From positions 1 to 35,940 of the forward strand of contig PNMW01000043.1 of the NCBI GenBank assembly GCA_013823855.1: 35,940 nucleotides of DNA, in the 5' to 3' direction. The translations under genes and the position numbers were made by a program. This stretch comes from Lysobacteraceae bacterium. GTDB lineage: Bacteria > Pseudomonadota > Gammaproteobacteria > Nevskiales > Nevskiaceae. The notes below the pieces were generated by a model that was not told the origin of the DNA, did not search any database, and was given only the letters and a program-made list of their open reading frames with translations. Positions 1 to 7,833 of this stretch are shown in pieces. How positions within the stretch are numbered: the stretch's first letter is position 1; each line of letters begins with the position of its first letter.

Positions 1-618
1 ATCGCCGAGTCCGGCTCGTTCACCCGACGCAGCTATTCGTACTACGACACGCCGGCTGCCGATGGCAGCGGCGCCACCGAGATCGGTTTCCTGGTCAAGC
101 GCCTGCCGGGCGGCCGGTTTTCGGAATGGCTGTTCGCCGAGGACCGCACCGACCTCAAGTTCTGGGTCGAGGGACCGTTCGGCGTCATGGGCATCGACGA
201 TCTCGATCGCGACGGCCTCTGCGTTGCCGGCGGCACCGGGCTGGCGCCGATCCTGTCGATCGTCGGCGATCGTCTGCGCCGCTCGACGACCGCGAAATTC
301 ACCATCGTCTTCGGCGTCCGTACCGCCGCCGACGTGTTCGCCAACGATCGCCTCGAGGCGCTGCTGAGAGAAGGCGGCGACCGCGTCCGGCTGATCACCA
401 TCCTGTCGCATGAACCGGCGGGATCGGCGTGGGCCGGTCCGCGCGGGCTGGTCACCGCTGCGCTCGATGAAACGCTCGGCATCGACTACGCGACGACCGC
501 CGCCTTCATCTGCGGCAACCTCGGCATGGTCGAGGCGGTCGAACGGCGGCTGATCGGGCTTGGCGTGCAGGCCGATAGAATCCACGCCGACAAGTTCGTG
601 CCGTCCGGCACGCCCTGA
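1..618 (+). CDS. Ferredoxin-reductase-type FAD/NAD(P)H oxidoreductase, 5'-truncated
   Basis: The open frame enters from the left edge and gives 205 residues before the stop. Near the start is RRSYSYY, the RxYS motif that binds FAD in ferredoxin-NADP reductase family proteins, then EGPFG, then VAGGTGLAPILSI, the nicotinamide-nucleotide binding loop. The C-terminal FICGNLGMVEAV corresponds to the usual CGPPxM segment, with Asn-Leu-Gly instead of two or three prolines. The domain order (FAD barrel, then NAD domain) matches electron-transfer reductases of oxygenases or desaturases. Any N-terminal [2Fe-2S] domain lies outside the window, so the electron acceptor cannot be named. Its stop is 83 bases before the next gene on the same strand, so it may be the upstream part of the same transcription unit. 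Confidence 0.88.
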   Translation: MAESGSFTRRSYSYYDTPAADGSGATEIGFLVKRLPGGRFSEWLFAEDRTDLKFWVEGPFGVMGIDDLDRDGLCVAGGTGLAPILSIVGDRLRRSTTAKFTIVFGVRTAADVFANDRLEALLREGGDRVRLITILSHEPAGSAWAGPRGLVTAALDETLGIDYATTAAFICGNLGMVEAVERRLIGLGVQADRIHADKFVPSGTP

Positions 619-701
619 AACGGCAGCGGCAGACGGCTGATCGGGAGCGGTGGCGGCAATGTTGCGTCAACCCGCCGCCCCCTCCCGAAACGACCTCGAT
701 C

Positions 702-1481
702 ATGACCCTGCTCAAGACTGCACCGAACTTCCGCGACATCGGCGGCCTGCCGACCGGTGACGGCCGCCGGACCCGATCCGGCGTCATCTACCGTTCCGAC
801 GCCCTCGACGCGCTCGACGCCGATGACCTGGCCCGTCTCGCCGACCTGTCGCCGCGGGTCTGCTGCGATCTGCGCAGCGACGGCGAGCGGCTGCAGCGGC
901 CCCACCGCTGGCCGGCGGGTGCCGAGCCGCGGGTGATGAATCTGGCGGTGGCGACCGACATCCGCGTGCTGATGCCGGAACTGGTGCAGGAACTGCGCGG
1001 CAATGCCACGGCGGCAGGCGCCGGCGCGCTGATGCGACATCTGTATCGCGATCTGCCGACCGTCTGCGTGCCGGTGCTCAAGCAGGTGTTTGCGCTGCTG
1101 CTCGACGAGCAGGCCGAACACCTGCCGCTGGTCGTCAACTGCACGGCCGGCAAGGATCGCACCGGCTTCGTCGTGGCGATGCTGCTGAACGCCGTCGGCG
1201 TCGCCGAGCAGGCGGTGCTCGACGACTACCTGCGCTCGAACGACGCGAGCAATCGCGATTCGCTGCGCCTGAAGGTGGCCGGGCTGCTGCACGAACTGCT
1301 GGGCACCCGTGCGCCGCCGGACATGCTGGCCGCGATCATTGCTGCCCGCCAGGACTACCTCGATGCCGCGCTCGGCCAGATCGCCGCCACGCACGGCTCG
1401 GTCGACGCCTATCTGGCCCGCGCCATCGGCCTCGACGACGGCCAGCGCGACCGGCTTGCGAGCCGTCTGCTGATCCACTGA
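702..1481 (+). CDS. Tyrosine-protein phosphatase family (DSP/MptpB-like)
   Basis: A 259-residue protein with the CX5R phosphatase P-loop NCTAGKDRTG, with Cys147 as nucleophile and Arg153 as phosphate-binding residue. The N-terminal NFRDIGGLPT and IYRSDAL are typical of the bacterial Tyr-phosphatase group that includes Mycobacterium MptpB, whose AGKDR loop is also present here. Members hydrolyse phosphotyrosine, and some also phosphoserine/threonine or phosphoinositides. The substrate here is unknown. No signal peptide is visible, so it is probably cytoplasmic. The ATG at 702 has no strong Shine-Dalgarno sequence. It lies between a reductase and two acyl-CoA genes on the same strand, with 32 bases to the next start, which suggests co-transcription. 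Confidence 0.88.
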   Translation: MTLLKTAPNFRDIGGLPTGDGRRTRSGVIYRSDALDALDADDLARLADLSPRVCCDLRSDGERLQRPHRWPAGAEPRVMNLAVATDIRVLMPELVQELRGNATAAGAGALMRHLYRDLPTVCVPVLKQVFALLLDEQAEHLPLVVNCTAGKDRTGFVVAMLLNAVGVAEQAVLDDYLRSNDASNRDSLRLKVAGLLHELLGTRAPPDMLAAIIAARQDYLDAALGQIAATHGSVDAYLARAIGLDDGQRDRLASRLLIH

Positions 1482-1513
1482 ATCCCCTGCTGGACTTTCC
1501 CGGAGTTGCCTCG

Positions 1514-2308
1514 ATGAGCCTTGCCGAACTGTCGCTGGACGCCGCCACCGGCGTCGCGACGATCACCCTCAATCGCCCGGACGTGCTCAACGCGCTGAAC
1601 GTGGCGCTGGCCGAGGCGCTGCGCGATGTCGTGGTGCCGCTGGCCGGCGACCGGCGGGTGCGCGCCGTGCTGCTGCAGGGCCGTGGCCGGGCGTTCATGG
1701 CCGGTGGCGACCTGAGCGGCTTCGCGGCCGACTTCGATACCGCCGACACGGTGATCGACGCGCTGCTCGACGCGCTGCATCCGGTGGTCGAGACGCTGCG
1801 CGCGATCGACGCGCCGGTGATCGCCTCGGTGCAGAGGGCGGTCGCCGGTGCCGGACTGTCGCTGATGGCCGCCTGCGATCTGGTGATCGCCGCGGCGGGG
1901 ACCCGCTTCCTGCTCGCCTACGACCGCATCGGCGCGGCACCGGACTGCGGAGGCACCTACTTCCTGCCGCGCCTGCTCGGCAGCCGTCGCGCCGCCGCGC
2001 TGATGTTCCTGAGCGAACAGCTCGACGCCGAGGCCGCGCTGGCGGCCGGCCTGGTCAACAAGGTGGTGGCGGCTGATCAGCTGGTGGCCGAAAGCGCGGC
2101 TCTGGCCGTGAAGATCGCCGGCGGCCCGACCCAGGCCTTCGGCAACTACAAGCGGCTGGCGCAATCGACATTCGGCAACACGCTGCATGACCAGCTGGAA
2201 GCCGAGCGCGCCTCGTTCAAGAGCGCGACCAAGACCCGGGACTTCCGCGAAGGCGTCAGCGCCTTCCTGGCCAAGCGGCCGGCGACCTTCAAGGGGCCGG
2301 CGCTCTGA
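1514..2308 (+). CDS. Enoyl-CoA hydratase/isomerase family, PaaG-like isomerase type
   Basis: A 264-residue crotonase-fold protein. ITLNRPDVLNALN near the N-terminus, the oxyanion-hole segment FMAGGDLSGF and the AACDLVIAA helix are characteristic. The two catalytic glutamates of true enoyl-CoA hydratases appear absent: the segment aligned with the first Glu reads GAGLSL, and the second Glu aligns with a Tyr. Instead the protein has APDCGGTYFLPR, close to the PDCGG segment of PaaG, where the Asp is the catalytic residue of the isomerase. A double-bond or ring isomerase is therefore more likely than a hydratase. GGAG at 1501-1504 gives a good ribosome site for the ATG at 1514. The next gene is an acyl-CoA dehydrogenase 48 bases downstream, which fits a fatty-acid or aromatic acyl-CoA degradation unit. 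Confidence 0.9.
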   Translation: MSLAELSLDAATGVATITLNRPDVLNALNVALAEALRDVVVPLAGDRRVRAVLLQGRGRAFMAGGDLSGFAADFDTADTVIDALLDALHPVVETLRAIDAPVIASVQRAVAGAGLSLMAACDLVIAAAGTRFLLAYDRIGAAPDCGGTYFLPRLLGSRRAAALMFLSEQLDAEAALAAGLVNKVVAADQLVAESAALAVKIAGGPTQAFGNYKRLAQSTFGNTLHDQLEAERASFKSATKTRDFREGVSAFLAKRPATFKGPAL

Positions 2309-2356
2309 GCGACCGCGCGCTGTCGTTTCCCTTTTCCCTGCCTCGAAACCCCGACC

Positions 2357-3487
2357 ATGCTCACTGACGACCAGATCCAGATTCAGGACGCGGCGCGACG
2401 TTTCTCGCGCGAAGTGCTGGCCCCCGGCGCCGCAGCCCGCGAGAAGGCCCAGGCCATCGAACCGGCGGTGATCGCCGGTCTTGGCGAGATGGGCCTGCTC
2501 GGCATGACCGTGTCCCCGGACTACGACGGCGCCGGCGCCGACTACGTGTCGTACGCGCTGGCGCTGATGGCGGTGGCCGAGGGCGATGGCGCGGTGTCGA
2601 CGATGATGTCGGTCCACAACGCGCCGTATTGCGCGATCCTCGAACGCTACGGTTCGGCGGCCCACAGGGACGCCGTGCTGAAGCCGGCGGCGCGCGGCGA
2701 ATACATCGGCGCCTTCGCGCTGACCGAATCCCATGCCGGTTCCGATGCCAGCGCGCTGCGGACGCGCGCCGTGCTGAAGGGCGACCGCTATGTGATCAAC
2801 GGCTCGAAGCAGTTCATCACCAGCGGCAGGATCGCCCAGTACGTGATCGTCTTCGCGGTCACCGATCCGTCGAACCCGAAGCGCGGCATCTCGGCGTTCC
2901 TGGTGCCGTCATCGACGCCGGGCTTCTCGGTGTCGAAGCTCGAGCACAAGCTCGGCCAGAAGGCGTCGGACACCGCGTCGCTGAGCTTCGACGACATGGA
3001 AGTCCCGGTCGAGCTCCGGATCGGTGGCGAAGGCGAGGGCTACAAGATTGCCCTGTCGGCGCTGGAAACCGGGCGCATCGGCATCGCTTCGCAGGCGGTC
3101 GGCATGGCCCAGGCTGCGCTCGATGCAGCGATCCGCTATGCCGGCGAGCGCAAATCGTTCGGCACGGCGCTGCTCGGCCATCAGGCGGTCAGCTTCCGGC
3201 TGGTCGATGCCAAGACCAGGCTCGAAGCGGCGCGCCAGCTGGTGCTGTCGGCGGCGCGCATGAAGGATGCCGGCGTGCCGTGCCTGGAGCAGGCCTGCAT
3301 GGCCAAGCTGTTCGCGTCCGAAGTGGCCGAGGAAGTCTGCTCGGTGGCGATCCAGACTTTCGGCGGCTATGGCTATGTCGAGGACTTCCCGGTCGAGCGC
3401 ATCTACCGTGACGTCAGGGTCTGCCAGATCTACGAGGGCACCTCGGACATCCAGAAGATCATCATCGGCCGCAGTCTCGCGGCCTGA
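2357..3487 (+). CDS. Acyl-CoA dehydrogenase
   Basis: A 376-residue FAD enzyme of normal length for short/medium-chain acyl-CoA dehydrogenases, which oxidise acyl-CoA to trans-2-enoyl-CoA and pass electrons to ETF. The sequence shows FALTESHAGSDA (FAD/substrate signature), YVINGSKQFIT, and QTFGGYGYVEDFPVERIYRD near the C-terminus. IYEGTSDIQ supplies Glu360 as the expected catalytic base. This contrasts with the second dehydrogenase of the window (11818-12987), which has Asp at that place. The helical N-terminal, beta-middle and C-terminal helical domains are complete. It is the last gene of the left-hand + strand unit and ends 32 bases before a bidirectional terminator. Chain-length specificity cannot be read from the sequence. 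Confidence 0.95.
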   Translation: MLTDDQIQIQDAARRFSREVLAPGAAAREKAQAIEPAVIAGLGEMGLLGMTVSPDYDGAGADYVSYALALMAVAEGDGAVSTMMSVHNAPYCAILERYGSAAHRDAVLKPAARGEYIGAFALTESHAGSDASALRTRAVLKGDRYVINGSKQFITSGRIAQYVIVFAVTDPSNPKRGISAFLVPSSTPGFSVSKLEHKLGQKASDTASLSFDDMEVPVELRIGGEGEGYKIALSALETGRIGIASQAVGMAQAALDAAIRYAGERKSFGTALLGHQAVSFRLVDAKTRLEAARQLVLSAARMKDAGVPCLEQACMAKLFASEVAEEVCSVAIQTFGGYGYVEDFPVERIYRDVRVCQIYEGTSDIQKIIIGRSLAA

Positions 3488-3519
3488 TCTCCGGCCGGAT
3501 CGAAGCCGGATCCGCGGGC

Positions 3520-3551
3520 AAAAAAAATCGGGCGACGAGCCCGATTTTTTT
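3520..3551. terminator. Bidirectional rho-independent terminator
   Basis: Eight A residues, the stem ATCGGGC, the loop GACGA, the stem GCCCGAT and a run of seven T form a perfect hairpin with a U-tract in both orientations. It sits between the convergent acyl-CoA dehydrogenase (+) and HU-family gene (-), and can end both transcripts. Confidence 0.92.
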
Positions 3552-3571
3552 GCCGCCTGCGGCGATCAGCT

Positions 3572-3991
3572 TCAGGCCACCGCGTCCTTGAGCTTCTTCA
3601 GCGGGCGCACGCGGATCTTCAGCGAGGCCGGCTTGGCCGCGAAGGTCTGCTCCTGGCCGGTGAAGCGGTTGATGCCCTTGCGCTTCGGCTTGGCCGGAAC
3701 CTTGACGGCGGTGATCTTCAGGAAGCCCGGGAGCACGAAGCTGCCCGCACCCTTCTTGCTGACCGAACCGGAAATCGCGCCTTCCAGCGCTTCCAGCACC
3801 TTCTTGACGCCCTTGGCGTCGATGCCGCTGTTCTCGACGAGATGGGCCACGAGGCCGGTCTTGTTGAGCGTTTCCTTGATCGGCTTGGCCGCGGCGGGGG
3901 CCGCGGCGGCAGCCTTCGGCTTCGGAGCTGCCTTGGTGGCAGCAGCCTTGGTCGCTGCAGCTTTCTTGGGTGCCGGGGATGCTTTGGCCAT
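3572..3991 (-). CDS. HU-family DNA-binding protein with Ala/Lys/Pro-rich N-terminal tail
   Basis: A 139-residue nucleoid-protein-like gene. The first ~37 residues are almost only Ala, Lys and Pro with repeated KAAATKAA units, like the tails of histone H1-like proteins. The remainder follows the HU/IHF fold: a helical dimerisation part (LVAHLVENSGIDAKGVKKVLEAL), then GSFVLPGFLKI and the DNA-binding arm containing INRFTGQE, and a basic end. Similar tailed HU proteins are familiar in Xanthomonadales. The start at 3991 is chosen because AGGAG lies just upstream and the tail begins there; a longer open frame reaches 4126 but looks non-coding. It probably binds DNA non-specifically and helps compact the nucleoid. 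It is transcribed alone and ends at the shared terminator. Confidence 0.9.
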   Translation of the reverse strand: MAKASPAPKKAAATKAAATKAAPKPKAAAAAPAAAKPIKETLNKTGLVAHLVENSGIDAKGVKKVLEALEGAISGSVSKKGAGSFVLPGFLKITAVKVPAKPKRKGINRFTGQEQTFAAKPASLKIRVRPLKKLKDAVA

Positions 3992-4138
3992 GTTTCTCCT
4001 GCTTGTGTTCAGTGGGATGGACGACGCTGCGTCGGTGCACAGCAGCCGCGAGTATACGGACTGGCCGCGAGATTGCTGCACAAAGCTTGTTGACGCATGT
4101 CGGCGTACTCGCAACGCCTGTCGCAAGGGCGGGGCGAT

Positions 4139-5032
4139 TCAGGCAAAGGCGGCAGGCAGCGCGCGCGGCCGTGGCGCGGGTTCGCCCTCGTCATCGATGA
4201 TCTGTGGCTGCCGATGGCGGTCATAGCGGGCCTGCCAGCAGCGCTGGCGCAGCGGTTCGAGCAGGGTCAGGCGGCCGTCGTGCTCGAACACGCCGGTATC
4301 GATGAACAGCACGTTGGCGGAGGCGATCGGCCGGCGATCCTGCGAATAGCTGTGACCGGCGATGATCTGGTCGATGCCGGCCACCGGCTGCAGCGCACAG
4401 CGCAGCGATGCCAGTCGCGACATCGACAGCCGCTCCGGATGGACGAGCGACCGCAGGCCTTCGCAGGCGGTGATCCGGGTACGGCCCCAGAGCACGGTGG
4501 CGGCCAGCGAATCGTCGTCGGGATCGCGATCCCGATCCTGGAGCGGGCGACGGTGCTGCCGGTTCAGCGCCTCGACGTCGGACCAGCTCATGCCGACCGG
4601 CACTTCGGCATGGATCAGGCCGATGCGCCGGCCATCGGCGAGCGGCAAGGTCATCGCCAGCGGCAGACCGTCGACCAGCCGGATCAGCGCGTGCAGCGTT
4701 TCATCGGCAATCTCCTGACCCCACTGGCCGCCGTTGCGGTACCAGAGCAGCGCCGACATCACGTTGCGCGAGGAATCCTGGAGCATCGCCTCGTGGTTGC
4801 CGCGCAGCGAATAGAACCACGGCAGCTTCTCGACCCGGGTCAGCAGTGCGAGGCTGTCCGGCCCGCGGTCGATCAGGTCGCCAAGCGCGATCAGGCGATC
4901 GCAGGCAGTGTCGAAGCGCACGGCCGCGAGCAGATGGTCGAGCAGTGCTGCATGTCCATGCACGTCGCCGACGACGAAGTCGCGACCGCGACGGTTCAGC
5001 GGCAGCTGATGAAATGGCCTGTGGATCAGCAT
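4139..5032 (-). CDS. Metallophosphoesterase (PPP-type Ser/Thr phosphatase or ApaH-like)
   Basis: From the ATG at 5032 the product is 297 residues. It has the metal-binding motifs of calcineurin-like phosphoesterases in order: VVGDVHGH (about residue 20), LGDLIDRGPDS, and LRGNHEAML, with later histidines in GLIHAEVPVG and IIAGHSYSQ. This arrangement is that of bacterial PPP phosphatases (PrpA/PrpB type), related to ApaH. It should be a cytosolic dimetal hydrolase of phosphoproteins or small phosphate esters, and its substrate is unknown. The frame stays open to 5140, but the extra residues are Arg-rich and do not look like coding sequence. No strong Shine-Dalgarno site helps choose the start. 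It lies downstream of the TetR gene on the same strand after a 159-base gap. Confidence 0.88.
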   Translation of the reverse strand: MLIHRPFHQLPLNRRGRDFVVGDVHGHAALLDHLLAAVRFDTACDRLIALGDLIDRGPDSLALLTRVEKLPWFYSLRGNHEAMLQDSSRNVMSALLWYRNGGQWGQEIADETLHALIRLVDGLPLAMTLPLADGRRIGLIHAEVPVGMSWSDVEALNRQHRRPLQDRDRDPDDDSLAATVLWGRTRITACEGLRSLVHPERLSMSRLASLRCALQPVAGIDQIIAGHSYSQDRRPIASANVLFIDTGVFEHDGRLTLLEPLRQRCWQARYDRHRQPQIIDDEGEPAPRPRALPAAFA

Positions 5033-5191
5033 GGCTCGGTGGCGTCCACGCGCTCGATGGAATGATGGAAGGAGAAACGCCGGGATGCAGCGGCGCGGCG
5101 GGTGCACCAGCCACCGTAGCAGCGCGGACCCGTTGCACATCGATGGCCACCGTGATCGGTTGCCCCGGCGCGATTGCCGGTGTGCGGCGAA

Positions 5192-5833
5192 TCACGCCTT
5201 GTCGGCGAAGGCGGTGCTGGCGCTGATGTAGCCCAGTGATTCGGCGAGACGTTCCAGCTCCGCGCCGTTGCGCTCGCCGACGAAGCGCGCGCAGTACATG
5301 ACGATCATCCAGCTCAGCACTTCGGCGACATCATCGGTGGCGCCGGGCCGGCTCAGGCCCTTGCGCTGGATGATGTCCAGCGACACCCGGCTCTGCGCGC
5401 AGATGCGATCGACCATCGTCTTGTAGAGCCCGGCCACTGTCTGGTCGTAGGGCGCGGTGTCGTTGACCGCGGCGAGGATCGCCTGATGTTTCTTGAACGT
5501 TGCCACCATGCCGACCAGCGCTTGATGAAGTTCGGGCGGGCGGGCGGCGTCGGCATCGCTCATCCAGGTGCCGGAGCTGGCGATGATTTCCTCGGTCACC
5601 TGGCTCATCAGCCGCGCCACCAGTTCGCCCTTGTCGCGGAAGTGCAGGTAGAAGGTGCCGCGGGCGATGCCGGCCTCGTCGGTCAGCTGCTCGACGCTGA
5701 GTGCGGCGAAGCGGTGACCCTGTTCGAGCAGCCGCTCCATCGCCGCCAGCAGACGGTCTTCGATCGACGGCCGCGGCTGGTCGCCGAGCCTGGCTCGGGT
5801 GCGTCGGGTCGGACGGGGTGCGATCTGCGCCAT
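5192..5833 (-). CDS. TetR family transcriptional regulator
   Basis: A 213-residue protein. After a basic, proline-rich leader, residues ~23-70 form the TetR helix-turn-helix, with SVEQLTDEAGIARGTFYLHFRDKGELV matching the family pattern (shown in part: ARGTFYLHF). The C-terminal two thirds are helical and variable, the ligand pocket of these repressors. It is divergently oriented to the kinase/CrtC-like/acyl-CoA dehydrogenase run that starts at 6056, with a 222-base intergenic region holding palindromes and a likely promoter. It therefore most likely represses that operon and itself, with induction by a pathway intermediate such as an acyl-CoA. The ligand is unknown. Confidence 0.93.
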   Translation of the reverse strand: MAQIAPRPTRRTRARLGDQPRPSIEDRLLAAMERLLEQGHRFAALSVEQLTDEAGIARGTFYLHFRDKGELVARLMSQVTEEIIASSGTWMSDADAARPPELHQALVGMVATFKKHQAILAAVNDTAPYDQTVAGLYKTMVDRICAQSRVSLDIIQRKGLSRPGATDDVAEVLSWMIVMYCARFVGERNGAELERLAESLGYISASTAFADKA

Positions 5834-5904
5834 GACGGAGTCGGAAATGGGGGCTGTGCCGATGATACGTCGCTGGAACGCCGGCGCCGGAAGACAGCTT
5901 AGCG

Positions 5905-5960
5905 ATTATTGTCATTTTGTCTATCGATAGTTGACATAGTGTCAATTACTGACCCATGAT
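5905..5960 (+). promoter_or_regulatory. Divergent control region: TTGACA palindrome and promoter for the kinase operon
   Basis: TTGACATAGTGTCAA at 5931-5945 is a perfect 6-bp inverted repeat with a 3-base centre. The 10-base palindrome CTATCGATAG lies directly upstream at 5921-5930, and ATTGTCATTTTGTC at 5908-5920 repeats the GTCA theme. TTGACA at 5931-5936 can act as a -35 box with an 18-base spacer to CATGAT (5955-5960). A repressor on the palindrome would cover the -35 element. TetR proteins often bind such dyads. Which dyad the TetR binds is inferred. This segment is also markedly AT-richer than its surroundings. Confidence 0.6.
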
Positions 5961-6055
5961 TTCCGCAGGTGCCCCGATCCGCAGTGCTTTCGCGGTGGAC
6001 AGAGACGGCACCGCTGACCCGATCACGGGCAATCGTGGCGAACGAGGAGACCTTG

Positions 6056-7252
6056 ATGCATCCCGACAAGAGCCAGCCGACGGCGGCCTGGATCGCCGAA
6101 CTGCGATCCCGCTTTCCGACCGAGCGCGAGATCGATCGGGTGCTGACCCGCAAGATGCAGCGCCGCTCAGGCCCCGGCTTCAAGCCGCTGGCGCTGGACA
6201 CGCTGGTTGACGGCGTTCGCGCGCTGCTCGATGCCGAGCTGGCGACACCCTACGAATTGCGCGATGCCCGCTGGCTGTCCGGCGGCGCCTCGAAGCTGCA
6301 GATGGCGTTCACGCTCGAATGGCAGCATCCGCAGGACGGGCTGAGCTGCACGGCGATGGTGCTGCGCATGGAGCCCAGCGAGTCGATCGTCGAAACCAGC
6401 CGCAGGCGGGAGTTCCAGCTGATCCGCGCGATGGAAGGCGTGGTCCCGGTGCCGCCGGTCTACTGGTGCGATTCGGAAGGCGAGTACCTGCCGTATCCGG
6501 CACTGATCTACGGCTTCGCGCCCGGCGTCACCAAGCCGAGCAGCGCCGCCAGCGGCGTCAGCGGTCTCGGCACCCAGCTGCCGGCCGCGCTGCGGGCGCA
6601 GCTGGCGCCGCAGTTCGTCGCCCATCTGGCGAAGATCCACACCACCGATTTCTCCGGCCGCGGGCTGGATGCCTTCGACGTCCCTGAAGTCGGCACCACC
6701 CAGTGCGCCGAGTGGGGCCTGAACTGGTGGGAGCGGGTCTGGGAGGAGGATTCCGACGAGGACGTGCCGCTGATGCGTCTCGCTGCGGCCTGGCTGCGCG
6801 CCAACATGCCGGTGCTCGACCGCGCGGTGATCGTCCATTCCGACTACCGCCTCGGCAACTTCCTGTTCACAGAGCACGATGCCCGGATCAGCGCCTGGCT
6901 GGACTGGGAGCTTGGTCGCATCGGCGATCGTCACCAGGACCTCGCCTGGACCACCAGCCGCGCCTTCGGCGCGATGGCCGAGGACGGCACCACCTTCCTG
7001 ACCTCCGGGCTGTTGCCGGAAGCCGAGTTCATCGCCGGTTACGAGCAGGCCACCGGCCTGAGCGTCAATCCGAAGACCGTGCATTGGTACAAGGTCTACA
7101 ACGCTTACATGATGGCCACGCTCAGCCTGGCCACCGGCTATCGCGCCGCGCGCGGTGGCAAGACTCATCAGGACGTGCTCGTCACCTGGCTGATCGGCAT
7201 CGGGCCGATGCTGCTCGACGAGATGCGCAGCCTCATCGAGGAGAGCCGCTGA
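6056..7252 (+). CDS. APH-type phosphotransferase (LvaA / ACAD10-11 kinase-domain-like), copy 1
   Basis: A 398-residue protein of the aminoglycoside-phosphotransferase/choline-kinase fold. WLSGGASKLQMAF lies where the nucleotide loop is expected. The catalytic loop is VIVHSDYRLGNFLF, with His261, Asp263 and Asn268, followed by SAWLDWELG, where Asp283 is the metal-binding residue. Soluble APH-like proteins of this length, paired with an acyl-CoA dehydrogenase, include LvaA of Pseudomonas levulinate degradation and the kinase domain of ACAD10/ACAD11, which phosphorylate 4-hydroxyacyl-CoA. The start at 6056 is preceded by GAGGAG at a good distance; an upstream in-frame ATG at 5969 lacks one. It is followed after one base by its 178-residue partner. 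By eye it is about 60% identical to the kinase at 9997. Substrate assignment is inference. Confidence 0.9.
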   Translation: MHPDKSQPTAAWIAELRSRFPTEREIDRVLTRKMQRRSGPGFKPLALDTLVDGVRALLDAELATPYELRDARWLSGGASKLQMAFTLEWQHPQDGLSCTAMVLRMEPSESIVETSRRREFQLIRAMEGVVPVPPVYWCDSEGEYLPYPALIYGFAPGVTKPSSAASGVSGLGTQLPAALRAQLAPQFVAHLAKIHTTDFSGRGLDAFDVPEVGTTQCAEWGLNWWERVWEEDSDEDVPLMRLAAAWLRANMPVLDRAVIVHSDYRLGNFLFTEHDARISAWLDWELGRIGDRHQDLAWTTSRAFGAMAEDGTTFLTSGLLPEAEFIAGYEQATGLSVNPKTVHWYKVYNAYMMATLSLATGYRAARGGKTHQDVLVTWLIGIGPMLLDEMRSLIEESR

Positions 7253-7253
7253 C

Positions 7254-7790
7254 ATGCAGATGCGTCCCCAGATCCAGTTGCAGGCGGTGATCAAGGCCTT
7301 GAGCGATGTCGTGCTGCCGGCGATCGATCCCGACAACAAACTGGCGATCGAGCAGGGCAAGCTGTCGATCGGCCTGCTGGCGCTGCTGGCGCAGCAGTTG
7401 CCGGTGCAGTTCGCGTTCGATGGCGACGAGCTGGCGCGGCTGATCGCCACCAGCGGTGCGCTGGCAACCCGGGCGCAGGGCGGGGCGGGGACCCGGGCGG
7501 CGGTTGCCGCGCTGAACGAGACCACGCTGGCCGCCGGCCGCACGCTCGATGCCGCCCGCAGCTCGCCGGCCGACCTCGAAGCCGCGGTGCGCGCGCTGCG
7601 CACGGCCACCGGCACGCTGATCACCGAGGTCCACCGCGATGGCGATGCCGCCAGTCAGGCCGCGGTGCAGGCCGAAGTGCTGGCGATGTCGAAGGACCAG
7701 CTGCTGCGCGAGCGTTCGATGCTGCTGATGCAGGGCTGGGAGCCGGACCCGAAGGCCGTCCCGCCACTTGCCGAACTGCTGGCCCGCTGA
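7254..7790 (+). CDS. 178-aa helical protein, possible LvaB-like kinase partner, copy 1
   Basis: An unrecognised 178-residue protein, mostly helical and Ala/Leu-rich, with no signal peptide or membrane span. The start is one base after the stop of the preceding kinase, so translation is probably coupled. The N-terminal segment (AVIKALSDVVLPAI, then KLSIGLLALLAQQLP) resembles in outline the short helical partner LvaB, which is required with LvaA for hydroxyacyl-CoA kinase activity in Pseudomonas putida. LvaB is shorter, so the likeness is tentative. The C-terminus contains QLLRERSMLLMQGWEP, which is conserved in the second copy at 11196 (QLLRERAWIALQGWEG). The strict pairing of each copy with a kinase argues for a subunit or activator role. 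Confidence 0.8.
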   Translation: MQMRPQIQLQAVIKALSDVVLPAIDPDNKLAIEQGKLSIGLLALLAQQLPVQFAFDGDELARLIATSGALATRAQGGAGTRAAVAALNETTLAAGRTLDAARSSPADLEAAVRALRTATGTLITEVHRDGDAASQAAVQAEVLAMSKDQLLRERSMLLMQGWEPDPKAVPPLAELLAR

Positions 7791-7833
7791 CGCCACACCC
7801 ACCCCACCCCGAACTTCCGCCGAGAACGCGATC

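Noticed and set aside
1409..2734. 441-aa open frame on the minus strand
   Set aside because: Antisense to the enoyl-CoA isomerase and acyl-CoA dehydrogenase genes; no recognisable motif.
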